Of a stretch of 20,680 nt of DNA, positions 14,523 through 20,680 are shown one piece after another (position 1 is the first letter of the stretch; each line of letters opens with the position of its first letter). A model generated the notes under the pieces. The model saw only the letters and a list, made by a program, of their open reading frames with translations, was not told the DNA's origin and searched no databases. Source of the stretch: Prevotellaceae bacterium (lineage in GTDB: Bacteria; Bacteroidota; Bacteroidia; Bacteroidales; UBA932); the NCBI GenBank assembly GCA_031254635.1, contig JAIRUB010000226.1:1-20680 (forward strand), written 5' to 3'. The translations under genes were made by a program, and so were the position numbers.

Positions 14523-14542
14523 TATTTATTATTCATTGTTCA
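14515..14542. repeat. Heptad tandem repeat, unit TTRTTCA, spanning the fcl end and galE start
   Basis: Four exact-period units: TTATTCA (14515), TTATTTA (14522), TTATTCA (14529), TTGTTCA (14536). The fcl stop (TGA, 14535-14533) is the TCA of the third unit, and the first galE ATG (14522-14520) crosses units one and two. The fourth unit encodes the last residues of Fcl. Confidence 0.8.
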
Positions 14543-15459
14543 TTAACGTACCATTCATACACCCTCCTTATCCCTTCCTCCAGCGAAGTGGAATGCTTCC
14601 ATCCCAAGGCATGGAGTTTGGATACATCTAACAGCTTGCGCGGCGTACCGTCGGGCTTAGTGGTATCGTTGATAATTGTCCCTTCAAAACCAACAATTTT
14701 TTTGACAAGCGCCGCCAATTCGCGTATTTCAATATCTCCGCCGCAGCCTATGTTTATAGGCTCTTCGCCGTTATATTGCTGCATCAAAAATATACAGGCA
14801 TCGGCTAAGTCGTCAACATACAAAAATTCCCTTCGCGGCGTTCCGCTTCCCCAGATTACCACCTCCAGCGCCTTGGCTTGTTTGGCCTCATGAAACTTAC
14901 GGATAAGCGCAGGTAATACATGCGAATTTTGAAGATCGAAGTTATCATTAATACCATAGAGGTTTGTAGGCATAGCCGAAATAAAATTACAGCCATACTC
15001 GCGGCGATAAAATTTGCATAATTCAACTCCTGCAATTTTGGCTATAGCGTAAGCCTCATTGGTGGTTTCCAATTCTCCGCTCAGCAAGTACGCTTCCTTG
15101 ATGGGCTGTGGCGCCATCTTCGGATAAATACAGGAACTACCCAAAAATAACAATTTTTCGACATTATTTTGACGTGCCGCCTCAATGACGTTACATTCAA
15201 TCATCAAATTGCTGTAGATAAACTGTGCGGGATAAGTGTTGTTGGCATGAATGCCGCCTACCTTCGCTGCTGCGAGAAATACATAGTCGGGTTGTTCTTT
15301 GACAAAAAAATCGTTTACAGCCTGCTGATTGATTAAATCAAGTTCCTCAATGCTTTTAGATACGATATTGGTAAATCCTTTGGTTTGTAAATTACGAATA
15401 ATGGCCGAACCCACCATACCGCTGCCGCCGGCCACATATATTTTATCGGTCTTGTTCAT
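14533..15459 (-). CDS. fcl: GDP-L-fucose synthase
   Basis: The 308-residue enzyme epimerises and reduces GDP-4-keto-6-deoxymannose to GDP-L-fucose with NADPH, the second step after Gmd. Residues seen: GGSGMVGSAI (11-20) nucleotide loop, LGSSCIYP with S108/C110, catalytic Y137/K141 in EAYAIAKIAG, and H180 in NSHVLPAL, matching the known Ser-Cys-Tyr-Lys-His set of the E. coli enzyme within one residue. ATG follows the gmd TAA by three bases (GAG), so the two are co-translated. The final residues VNEQ and the stop are encoded by the heptad tract at 14515-14542. Confidence 0.96.
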   Translation of the reverse strand: MNKTDKIYVAGGSGMVGSAIIRNLQTKGFTNIVSKSIEELDLINQQAVNDFFVKEQPDYVFLAAAKVGGIHANNTYPAQFIYSNLMIECNVIEAARQNNVEKLLFLGSSCIYPKMAPQPIKEAYLLSGELETTNEAYAIAKIAGVELCKFYRREYGCNFISAMPTNLYGINDNFDLQNSHVLPALIRKFHEAKQAKALEVVIWGSGTPRREFLYVDDLADACIFLMQQYNGEEPINIGCGGDIEIRELAALVKKIVGFEGTIINDTTKPDGTPRKLLDVSKLHALGWKHSTSLEEGIRRVYEWYVNEQ

Positions 15460-15462
15460 CTC

Positions 15463-16539
15463 TTAATATCTTATCCTTGAATTTTTAACCTTTTCAACAT
15501 ATTCGTAATCGAAGCGCACCATACGTTTTACTAATTCGGCAAAGGGTGTTTGCGTGGGATTCCAATTCAATGTTTTTTTTGCTTTTGCAGGGTTGCCCAG
15601 CAGTTGTTCTACCTCGGTGGGACGGAAATAATTCGGGTCAACTTCTACCAATACCTTACCTGTTTTTTGGCAGATGCCTTTTTCATCAACGCCTGCACCT
15701 TGCCAATCGAGTGCTATGCCTGCTTCTTTGAAGGCTAAGGTACAAAATTCACGCACGGTGTGCATTTCACCGGTAGCAATCACAAAGTCTTCAGGCGTGT
15801 AGTGCTGCAACATGAGCCACATGCACTCTACATAATCTTTTGCATAGCCCCAGTCGCGTTGAGCGTTGAGGTTGCCTAAATACAATTTCTTCTGATAGCC
15901 GCGGGCTATACGCGCTGCAGCTAAGGTTATTTTTCGGCTCACAAAGGTTTCGCCGCGGCGTTCGCTTTCGTGGTTGAACAAAATACCATTTACGGCAAAC
16001 ATTCTGTATGCTTCGCGATAATTTTTCGTAATCCAAAAGGCGTAGAGTTTGGCTACGCCATAAGGCGAGCGCGGATAGAAAGGCGTGGTTTCAGTTTGCG
16101 GAACCTCCTGTGCCAATCCGTAGAGTTCGGAGGAGGAGGCCTGATAAATTTTGGTAGTTTTTTCCAAGCCGCAGATACGAATGGCTTCTAAAAGCCGCAG
16201 GGTGCCTATGCCATCGGTATCAGCGGTATATTCGGGCACTTCAAAGGAAACTTTTACGTGCGATTGGGCTGCTAAGTTATAGACTTCATCTGGCTTGATT
16301 GTTTGTATCAGGCGAATCAGGTTCGATGAGTCGGTCATGTCGCCGTAATGTAATTGCAGTTTGCGATTTTTGCGCATATCTTCAATCAAATCGTCGATAT
16401 AAAGATGTTCTATTTTCTGGGTATTGAAAGTCGAACTGCGGCGAATAATACCATGGACTTTATAGCCTTTTTCGAGCAAAAATTCAGCTAAGTAAGATCC
16501 GTCTTGTCCGTTGATACCGGTGATAAGCGCTGTTTTCAT
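15463..16539 (-). CDS. gmd: GDP-mannose 4,6-dehydratase
   Basis: The 358-residue SDR enzyme converts GDP-mannose to GDP-4-keto-6-deoxy-D-mannose using NADP. The N-terminal loop is TGINGQDGSYLAEFL (7-21), followed by the Gmd-specific RRSSTFNT (33-40). The catalytic set lies in QASSSELYG (E138) and SPYGVAKLYA (Y160/K164). NHESERRGETFVSRKIT and LGNLNAQRDWGYAKDYVE are diagnostic of Gmd. Its ATG lies one base after the uxs stop (TAA-T-ATG), the same junction as between the M16-like gene and the 76-residue gene near the left edge. With fcl it makes a complete GDP-fucose branch. Confidence 0.97.
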   Translation of the reverse strand: MKTALITGINGQDGSYLAEFLLEKGYKVHGIIRRSSTFNTQKIEHLYIDDLIEDMRKNRKLQLHYGDMTDSSNLIRLIQTIKPDEVYNLAAQSHVKVSFEVPEYTADTDGIGTLRLLEAIRICGLEKTTKIYQASSSELYGLAQEVPQTETTPFYPRSPYGVAKLYAFWITKNYREAYRMFAVNGILFNHESERRGETFVSRKITLAAARIARGYQKKLYLGNLNAQRDWGYAKDYVECMWLMLQHYTPEDFVIATGEMHTVREFCTLAFKEAGIALDWQGAGVDEKGICQKTGKVLVEVDPNYFRPTEVEQLLGNPAKAKKTLNWNPTQTPFAELVKRMVRFDYEYVEKVKNSRIRY

Positions 16540-16540
16540 A

Positions 16541-17473
16541 TTATTTTCCTTTAAAGTAAGCGATGGTTTTTTTCAAACCTTCCTCAAGTTGAATTTTCGC
16601 TTCCCAACCGTTAAGCATTTCTTTGGCTAAACCAATATCCGGTTGCCGTTGTTTGGGGTCATCGGAGGGAAGCGGCAGGGAAGTGATTTTAGATGTTGAG
16701 TTGGTTAACTGAATAATTTTTTCAGCCAATTCAAGCATGGTAAACTCATTTGGATTCCCAATATTCATAGGCCCTATAAATGTTTTAGGCGTATTCATCA
16801 TTCGTATCATTCCCTCAACCAGGTCATCGACATATTGGAAACTGCGGGTTTGAGTACCGTCGCCATATATGGTGATGTCTTTATTTTGCAATGCCTGAAT
16901 GATAAAATTAGATACTACACGTCCATCCTGTGGGTGCATGCGCGGCCCGTAAGTATTAAAAATACGGATAATTTTAATATCAACCTTGTTTTGACGATGG
17001 TAATCCATGAACAAGGTTTCGGCACAGCGTTTTCCCTCATCGTAGCAAGAGCGGATGCCAATAGGATTTACATTGCCCCAATAACTTTCTAGTTGCGGAT
17101 GTACAGTAGGATCACCGTAAACCTCGCTAGTGGAGGCTTGTAGGATGGTAGCCCTTGTGCGTTTAGCTAAACCCAACATATTGATGGCGCCCATAACCGA
17201 AGTTTTAATGGTTTTGATGGCGTTGTATTGGTAATGTATCGGGGATGCAGGGCAGGCCAAATTATAGATTTCATCTACTTCCGCCATAAAGGGATTGATA
17301 ACATCATGGCGTTCCAATTCGAAGCGGGGATTGTTGAAGAGGTGTGCAATATTGTCTCGGCTGCCGGTGAAGTAGTTATCGAGGCAGATAACCTCATTAT
17401 TTTCGCTGAGCAGCCTTTCGCATAAGTGCGAGCCTATAAATCCTGCTCCTCCGGTAACTAAAATGCGTTTCAT
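16541..17473 (-). CDS. uxs: UDP-glucuronate decarboxylase (UDP-xylose synthase)
   Basis: The 310-residue SDR enzyme converts UDP-glucuronate to UDP-xylose with bound NAD. Seen: GGAGFIGSHLCERLL (8-22), LDNYFTGSRDNI (31-42), ACPASPIHYQ (73-82), QASTSEVYGDP with E117, and GIRSCYDEGKRCAE with Y144/K148; the last three are signatures separating UXS from other epimerases and dehydratases. NTYGPRMHPQDGRVVSNFI is also typical. It lies directly after ugd, whose product is its substrate, so the two give UDP-glucose to UDP-glucuronate to UDP-xylose. No N-terminal membrane anchor is present, as expected for a bacterial soluble form. Confidence 0.94.
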   Translation of the reverse strand: MKRILVTGGAGFIGSHLCERLLSENNEVICLDNYFTGSRDNIAHLFNNPRFELERHDVINPFMAEVDEIYNLACPASPIHYQYNAIKTIKTSVMGAINMLGLAKRTRATILQASTSEVYGDPTVHPQLESYWGNVNPIGIRSCYDEGKRCAETLFMDYHRQNKVDIKIIRIFNTYGPRMHPQDGRVVSNFIIQALQNKDITIYGDGTQTRSFQYVDDLVEGMIRMMNTPKTFIGPMNIGNPNEFTMLELAEKIIQLTNSTSKITSLPLPSDDPKQRQPDIGLAKEMLNGWEAKIQLEEGLKKTIAYFKGK

Positions 17474-17479
17474 CTTTTT

Positions 17480-17511
17480 GATTATTTGTTGATTTGCTTA
17501 TTTGGTTATTT
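17480..17511. repeat. Octad tandem repeat, unit GNTTATTT
   Basis: Four 8-bp units in register: GATTATTT (17480), GTTGATTT (17488), GCTTATTT (17496), GGTTATTT (17504). The second base differs in each unit while the end is kept. It lies 6 nt upstream of the uxs ATG, inside its probable leader. Confidence 0.65.
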
Positions 17512-17542
17512 GATATGCGATTATTCAGTTGTTATACTATGG

Positions 17543-17570
17543 TTATTCATTGTTCATTATTCACTGTTCA
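17543..17570. repeat. Heptad tandem repeat, unit TTRTTCA, starting on the ugd stop codon
   Basis: Units TTATTCA (17543), TTGTTCA (17550), TTATTCA (17557) and CTGTTCA (17564). The ugd stop TGA (17570-17568) is the TCA of the last unit. The unit is the same as at 14515-14542, after an unrelated gene end. Confidence 0.8.
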
Positions 17571-18884
17571 TTGCACTCCAAGTCCATAATAAGCAAACCC
17601 TTTCTTTCTCAGTTCTGCAGGGTCGTAGATATTACGCCCGTCGAAGATTGCCGGTGTTTTCATTTTGCTGTGTATTTTTGTCCAGTCGGGTAATCTGAAC
17701 TCCTTCCATTCGGTGACTAAGAGGATGGCATCGGCGGCATCGGCAGCAGCATAAATATTTTCGCAGAAGTTGATTTTGTTGCCCAAAACCCGTTGCGCTT
17801 CATGCATGGCCACCGGATCATAAGCATAGATACTACAACCTGCCGACAACAATTTTTCGCTGAGCGCTAATGAGGGTGCTTCGCGCATATCGTCAGTCTG
17901 AGGCTTGAACGATAATCCCCACATCGCAACGTGTTTACCTTGCAACTCGCCGTTGAAATGTTTGTAGAGCTTGCGGTATAGTACAGTCTTTTGGTCTTCG
18001 TTCACTTCTTCCACCGCTTGCAGTACACGCATATCGTAATTATGCTCGGTAGCTGTTTGGATGAGGGCTTTCACATCTTTTGGAAAACATGAGCCGCCGT
18101 AGCCGCAACCGGGGTATAGGAATTTGGAGCCTATGCGCGGGTCGCTGCCTATGCCTTTGCGTACTTCGTGTACGTTAGCGCCAAGCCGCTCACAAAGGTT
18201 AGCGATATCGTTCATAAAACTGATGCGTGTAGCTAACATAGCATTGGCAGCGTATTTGGTCATTTCGGCTGAGGCAATATCCATAAAAATTATCGGATGC
18301 CCATTCAGCGTGAAAGGCTTATAAAGCAGTTCCATAATGTTGCGTGCCTTGTTGCTGTCTACGCCAACCACAATACGGTCGGGTCTCATAAAGTCATCGA
18401 TAGCTGCTCCTTCCTTAAGAAATTCGGGATTGGAAGCGATATCGAAAGGAATATCAACGCCTCTTTTGTTAAGTTCTTCTTGTATGGCAGTACGTACTTT
18501 TTCGGCAGTGCCTACCGGAACGGTGCTTTTGGTTACAAACAATATATAATCTTGCATCAGCCTTCCCACAGTGTGGGCTACTTCGAGTACATACTGAAGG
18601 TCGGCGCTGCCGTTTTCGTCGGGAGGCGTGCCAACAGCGCTGAATATAACGTCGGTGTCGTTAATGCAAACACTCATGTCGGTGTAGAAATGCAATCTTC
18701 CGGCTTTTACATTCTTATGAACCAAGGTGTCCAAATCAGGTTCGTAGATAGGAATAATTCCCTGATTAAGGTTGTCAATTTTTTGTTTATCGACATCAAT
18801 ACAACTTACATTAACGCCCATTTCTGCAAAACAAGTACCGGTTACCAATCCAACATATCCGGTGCCAACTATAGATATTTTCAT
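17568..18884 (-). CDS. ugd: UDP-glucose 6-dehydrogenase
   Basis: The 438-residue enzyme oxidises UDP-glucose twice with NAD to UDP-glucuronate. The dinucleotide loop IVGTGYVGLVTG is at 5-16, VGTPP at 84-88, STVPVGT at 120-126 and NPEFLKEG at 152-159. The active site is in GGSCFPKD (C266, D270), with K210 in AEMTKYAANA. The C-terminal domain keeps LSFKPQTDDMREAP. An in-frame ATG 42 bp upstream (18926) would add 14 residues and overlap the rfbB end; I prefer 18884 because the family starts MKISIVGTGYVG. It lies 16 bp after rfbB, and its product feeds the following uxs gene. Confidence 0.95.
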   Translation of the reverse strand: MKISIVGTGYVGLVTGTCFAEMGVNVSCIDVDKQKIDNLNQGIIPIYEPDLDTLVHKNVKAGRLHFYTDMSVCINDTDVIFSAVGTPPDENGSADLQYVLEVAHTVGRLMQDYILFVTKSTVPVGTAEKVRTAIQEELNKRGVDIPFDIASNPEFLKEGAAIDDFMRPDRIVVGVDSNKARNIMELLYKPFTLNGHPIIFMDIASAEMTKYAANAMLATRISFMNDIANLCERLGANVHEVRKGIGSDPRIGSKFLYPGCGYGGSCFPKDVKALIQTATEHNYDMRVLQAVEEVNEDQKTVLYRKLYKHFNGELQGKHVAMWGLSFKPQTDDMREAPSLALSEKLLSAGCSIYAYDPVAMHEAQRVLGNKINFCENIYAAADAADAILLVTEWKEFRLPDWTKIHSKMKTPAIFDGRNIYDPAELRKKGFAYYGLGVQ

Positions 18885-18900
18885 AATAAATGTTTTTATT

Positions 18901-19953
18901 TTATCGATTTGTGTACATTTGTTCATAATATTTTTGATAATCGCCCGAAGTTACATTGTCCATCCAGACTTGGTTATCGAGATACCACCGGATGGTTTTT
19001 TCGATGCCTTCTTCGAATTGCAGCGATGGCAACCAACCCAATTCTTTATGCAATTTAGTAGAGTCGATAGCATAGCGCAGGTCGTGTCCGGCACGGTCGG
19101 TAACGTAGGTAATCAGTTTTTCCGACTCACCTTCGGGTCGGCCAAGCAAGCGGTCGGTAACCTTTATCATTACACGGATAAGGTCTATGTTTTTCCACTC
19201 ATTGAAGCCGCCGATGTTATAAGTATCGCCGACTTTTCCTTTATGAAAGATGAGGTCTATGGCGCGGGCATGGTCTTCCACATAGAGCCAATCGCGCACG
19301 TTCTCACCTTTGCCATATACCGGCAGCGGCTTGTTATGACGGATATTATTGATGAATAAAGGAATTAATTTTTCCGGAAATTGGTAGGGGCCGTAGTTAT
19401 TGGAACAATTGCTGATAACAACAGGCAGTTTGTAGGTGTTATGAAAGGCTCGTACAAAATGGTCGGAACCGGCCTTGGAGGCCGAATAGGGCGACTTAGG
19501 ATCATAAGGCGTAGTTTCAAAAAAGAAGCCGCCATGGTCTAAGGAACCATACACCTCGTCGGTCGATACATGGTAAAACAGCTTACCGTTCATGTCGTTC
19601 TTCCAATATTCCTTGGCTGCCTGCAAGAGAGTGAGCGTACCTATTACGTTAGTTTTAGCAAAAACAAAGGGATCGGTAATCGAGCGGTCAACATGCGATT
19701 CGGCAGCTAAATGAATAACCCCTGTAATCTGATATTCGGCAAACACTTGCTGCATCTTTTCATAATTACAGATATCGGCTTTCACGAAGCGATAATTCGC
19801 CTTGCCTTCCACTTCTTTCAAATTGGCTAAATTCCCGGCGTAAGTAAGATTGTCGAGGTTGACAATTGTGTAATCGGGGTATTTGTTGACTAAGAGGCGT
19901 ACAAGGTGAGAGCCGATAAATCCGGCCCCGCCGGTTACTAAGATGTTTCGCAT
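18901..19953 (-). CDS. rfbB: dTDP-glucose 4,6-dehydratase
   Basis: The 350-residue SDR enzyme turns dTDP-glucose into dTDP-4-keto-6-deoxyglucose, step two of dTDP-rhamnose synthesis and the branch point to other 6-deoxy sugars. Seen: TGGAGFIGSHLVRLL (7-21), LDNLTYAGNL (33-42), HLAAESHVDRSI (81-92), the catalytic triad region VSTDEVYG (T131, D132, E133) and YSASKAGSDH (Y156/K160). NNYGPYQFPEKLIPL and NVRDWLYVEDH are diagnostic for RfbB/RmlB. It is separated from rfbC by a 178-bp gap made largely of 7- and 8-bp periodic repeats. Confidence 0.97.
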   Translation of the reverse strand: MRNILVTGGAGFIGSHLVRLLVNKYPDYTIVNLDNLTYAGNLANLKEVEGKANYRFVKADICNYEKMQQVFAEYQITGVIHLAAESHVDRSITDPFVFAKTNVIGTLTLLQAAKEYWKNDMNGKLFYHVSTDEVYGSLDHGGFFFETTPYDPKSPYSASKAGSDHFVRAFHNTYKLPVVISNCSNNYGPYQFPEKLIPLFINNIRHNKPLPVYGKGENVRDWLYVEDHARAIDLIFHKGKVGDTYNIGGFNEWKNIDLIRVMIKVTDRLLGRPEGESEKLITYVTDRAGHDLRYAIDSTKLHKELGWLPSLQFEEGIEKTIRWYLDNQVWMDNVTSGDYQKYYEQMYTNR

Positions 19954-19961
19954 ATTTCTAT

Positions 19962-19993
19962 TGTTTAACTGTTTATTTGTTTAATTGTTTAAT
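19962..19993. repeat. Octad tandem repeat, unit TGTTTAAT
   Basis: Four 8-bp units: TGTTTAAC (19962), TGTTTATT (19970), TGTTTAAT (19978) and TGTTTAAT (19986), followed by a partial fifth. It lies 8 nt upstream of the rfbB ATG, the same placement as the octads before uxs. Confidence 0.7.
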
Positions 19994-20007
19994 TGTTGTG
20001 AAGCGAT

Positions 20008-20035
20008 TTATGAATTATGAATGATGAGTTATGAT
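20008..20035. repeat. Heptad tandem repeat, unit TTATGAA
   Basis: Units TTATGAA (20008), TTATGAA (20015), TGATGAG (20022) and TTATGAT (20029) in exact 7-bp register. It lies between the octads at 19962-19993 and the heptads at 20086-20141. Positions 20036-20085 show only a GTTCATT-like pair near 20065-20079. Confidence 0.65.
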
Positions 20036-20085
20036 TGTTTTTTGTTCGATAGTAATTCTGTAGATGTTCATTTGTTCATACTGTC

Positions 20086-20141
20086 TCATATCTCATATCT
20101 CATATCCTGATACCTTTCACCCTTTATCCTTTTACCTTTCT
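20086..20141. repeat. Heptad tandem repeat of eight units, drifting from TCATATC to CCTTTCT, starting on the rfbC stop codon
   Basis: Eight 7-bp units start at 20086, 20093, 20100 (all TCATATC), 20107 (CTGATAC), 20114 (CTTTCAC), 20121 (CCTTTAT), 20128 (CCTTTTA) and 20135 (CCTTTCT). The register never slips although the unit changes completely along the tract. The rfbC stop (TAA, 20134-20132) lies in unit seven, so the tract enters the coding end. Confidence 0.75.
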
Positions 20142-20674
20142 GCGTCTTTTAACAGCGGCGCTGTTTTGTCTTTGTCCGACAATATTATTTGCGCGGCAGG
20201 AATTTTCCAGTCGATACCGATGTCCGGGTCATTGTACAGGATGCTTCGTTCGGCTTGTGGGGCATAAATATTATCCACTTTATAAGTGAACACTGCTTCG
20301 GGGCTCAGTACTAAGAAGCCGTGCGCCATTCCTTGCGGAATAAAGAGTTGGCGTTTATTATCAGCGCTGAGTTCCACCGCCACATATTGTCCGAAGGTGG
20401 GCGAGTCTTTACGGATATCTACTGCCACGTCTAACACGGCGCCGAGAACAGCGCGTACTAACTTGCTTTGGGCAAAGGGCGGCAGTTGGTAGTGCAGTCC
20501 GCGCAGCACTCCGAATGTAGATTTGGATTCGTTGTCTTGAATAAAATTTATTTTTCCGATATGCGCTTCAAATTCCGATTGTTTGTAAGACTCCATAAAA
20601 TATCCGCGGACATCGTTATGCACCTTGGGTTCTATGAGCCAAACGCCTTTAAGCTTTGTTTCGGTGAAAGTCAT
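20132..20674 (-). CDS. rfbC: dTDP-4-dehydrorhamnose 3,5-epimerase
   Basis: The 180-residue cupin-fold enzyme epimerises C3 and C5 of dTDP-4-keto-6-deoxyglucose, step three to dTDP-L-rhamnose. Seen: HNDVRGYFMESY (19-30), the catalytic His in VLRGLHYQ (H61), FIPQGMAHGFLVLS (111-124, H118) and Y131 in FTYKVDN, the expected acid. NDPDIGIDW is the usual C-terminal signature. Length is normal. The ATG at 20674 is 6 bp from the window edge and fits the usual family start. rfbA is commonly next to it and may lie beyond the edge, as may rfbD and the promoter of the sugar block. Confidence 0.96.
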   Translation of the reverse strand: MTFTETKLKGVWLIEPKVHNDVRGYFMESYKQSEFEAHIGKINFIQDNESKSTFGVLRGLHYQLPPFAQSKLVRAVLGAVLDVAVDIRKDSPTFGQYVAVELSADNKRQLFIPQGMAHGFLVLSPEAVFTYKVDNIYAPQAERSILYNDPDIGIDWKIPAAQIILSDKDKTAPLLKDAER

Positions 20675-20680
20675 AATAGT

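Noticed and set aside
18885..18926. Upstream ATG extending Ugd by 14 residues
   Set aside because: The extension overlaps the rfbB end and lacks family similarity; the family begins at MKISIVGTGYVG.
18297..19058. 253-codon open frame on the plus strand
   Set aside because: It lies antisense to ugd and rfbB, both certain by catalytic motifs, and its translation has no recognisable domain. A shadow frame.

Overview
The window looks like chromosomal DNA from a member of the Bacteroidota, probably a Bacteroidales-like lineage. The evidence is promoter elements of the Bacteroidota type (TTTG about 19-20 nt upstream of TANNTTTG) at 4685-4716 and 4771-4801, the near absence of purine-rich ribosome binding sites, many very tight minus-strand junctions, and family-typical gene content: a paired M16 peptidase locus, a long-form P5C dehydrogenase, DnaB, and a nucleotide-sugar block. 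No rRNA, tRNA, CRISPR array or intact insertion sequence is visible.

Layout. (1) 1-300: no intact gene; a foldable minus-strand element ending in a T tract, plus two short gene-like remnants at the edge. (2) 304-4663, all minus strand: a four-segment membrane protein, a small XRE regulator, a catalytic M16 zinc peptidase, a non-catalytic M16 partner with an extra C-terminal domain, and a 76-residue membrane protein, packed like an operon. (3) 4664-4848: a compact divergent promoter region with an exact 19-bp direct repeat. (4) 4849-8297, plus strand: pruA, translationally coupled to a POTRA-plus-barrel outer-membrane protein. (5) 8398-9951, minus: dnaB, with two hairpins after its stop codon. 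(6) 10326-13364, plus: a single-chain restriction-modification enzyme of the ISP/IIG type with a strikingly AT-rich centre. (7) 13488-20674, all minus: seven nucleotide-sugar genes in transcription order rfbC, rfbB, ugd, uxs, gmd, fcl, galE.

The sugar block would supply dTDP-4-keto-6-deoxy sugar intermediates, UDP-glucuronate, UDP-xylose, GDP-L-fucose and UDP-galactose for a surface polysaccharide. Glycosyltransferases, RfbA and RfbD are not in the window.

The most unusual signal is not a gene. Gaps longer than about 30 bp on the minus strand are largely filled by degenerate tandem repeats with an exact 7-bp period, sometimes beside an 8-bp period. The unit sequence differs from locus to locus while the period does not. 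Five of these tracts (after the XRE gene, galE, fcl, ugd and rfbC) begin on the stop codon of the preceding gene, so the stop triplet is part of a repeat unit. Because 7 is not a multiple of 3, repeated stop triplets fall into successive reading frames. I know of no description of this arrangement in Bacteroidota; the nearest analogue I can name is the heptameric STRR repeats of heterocystous cyanobacteria.
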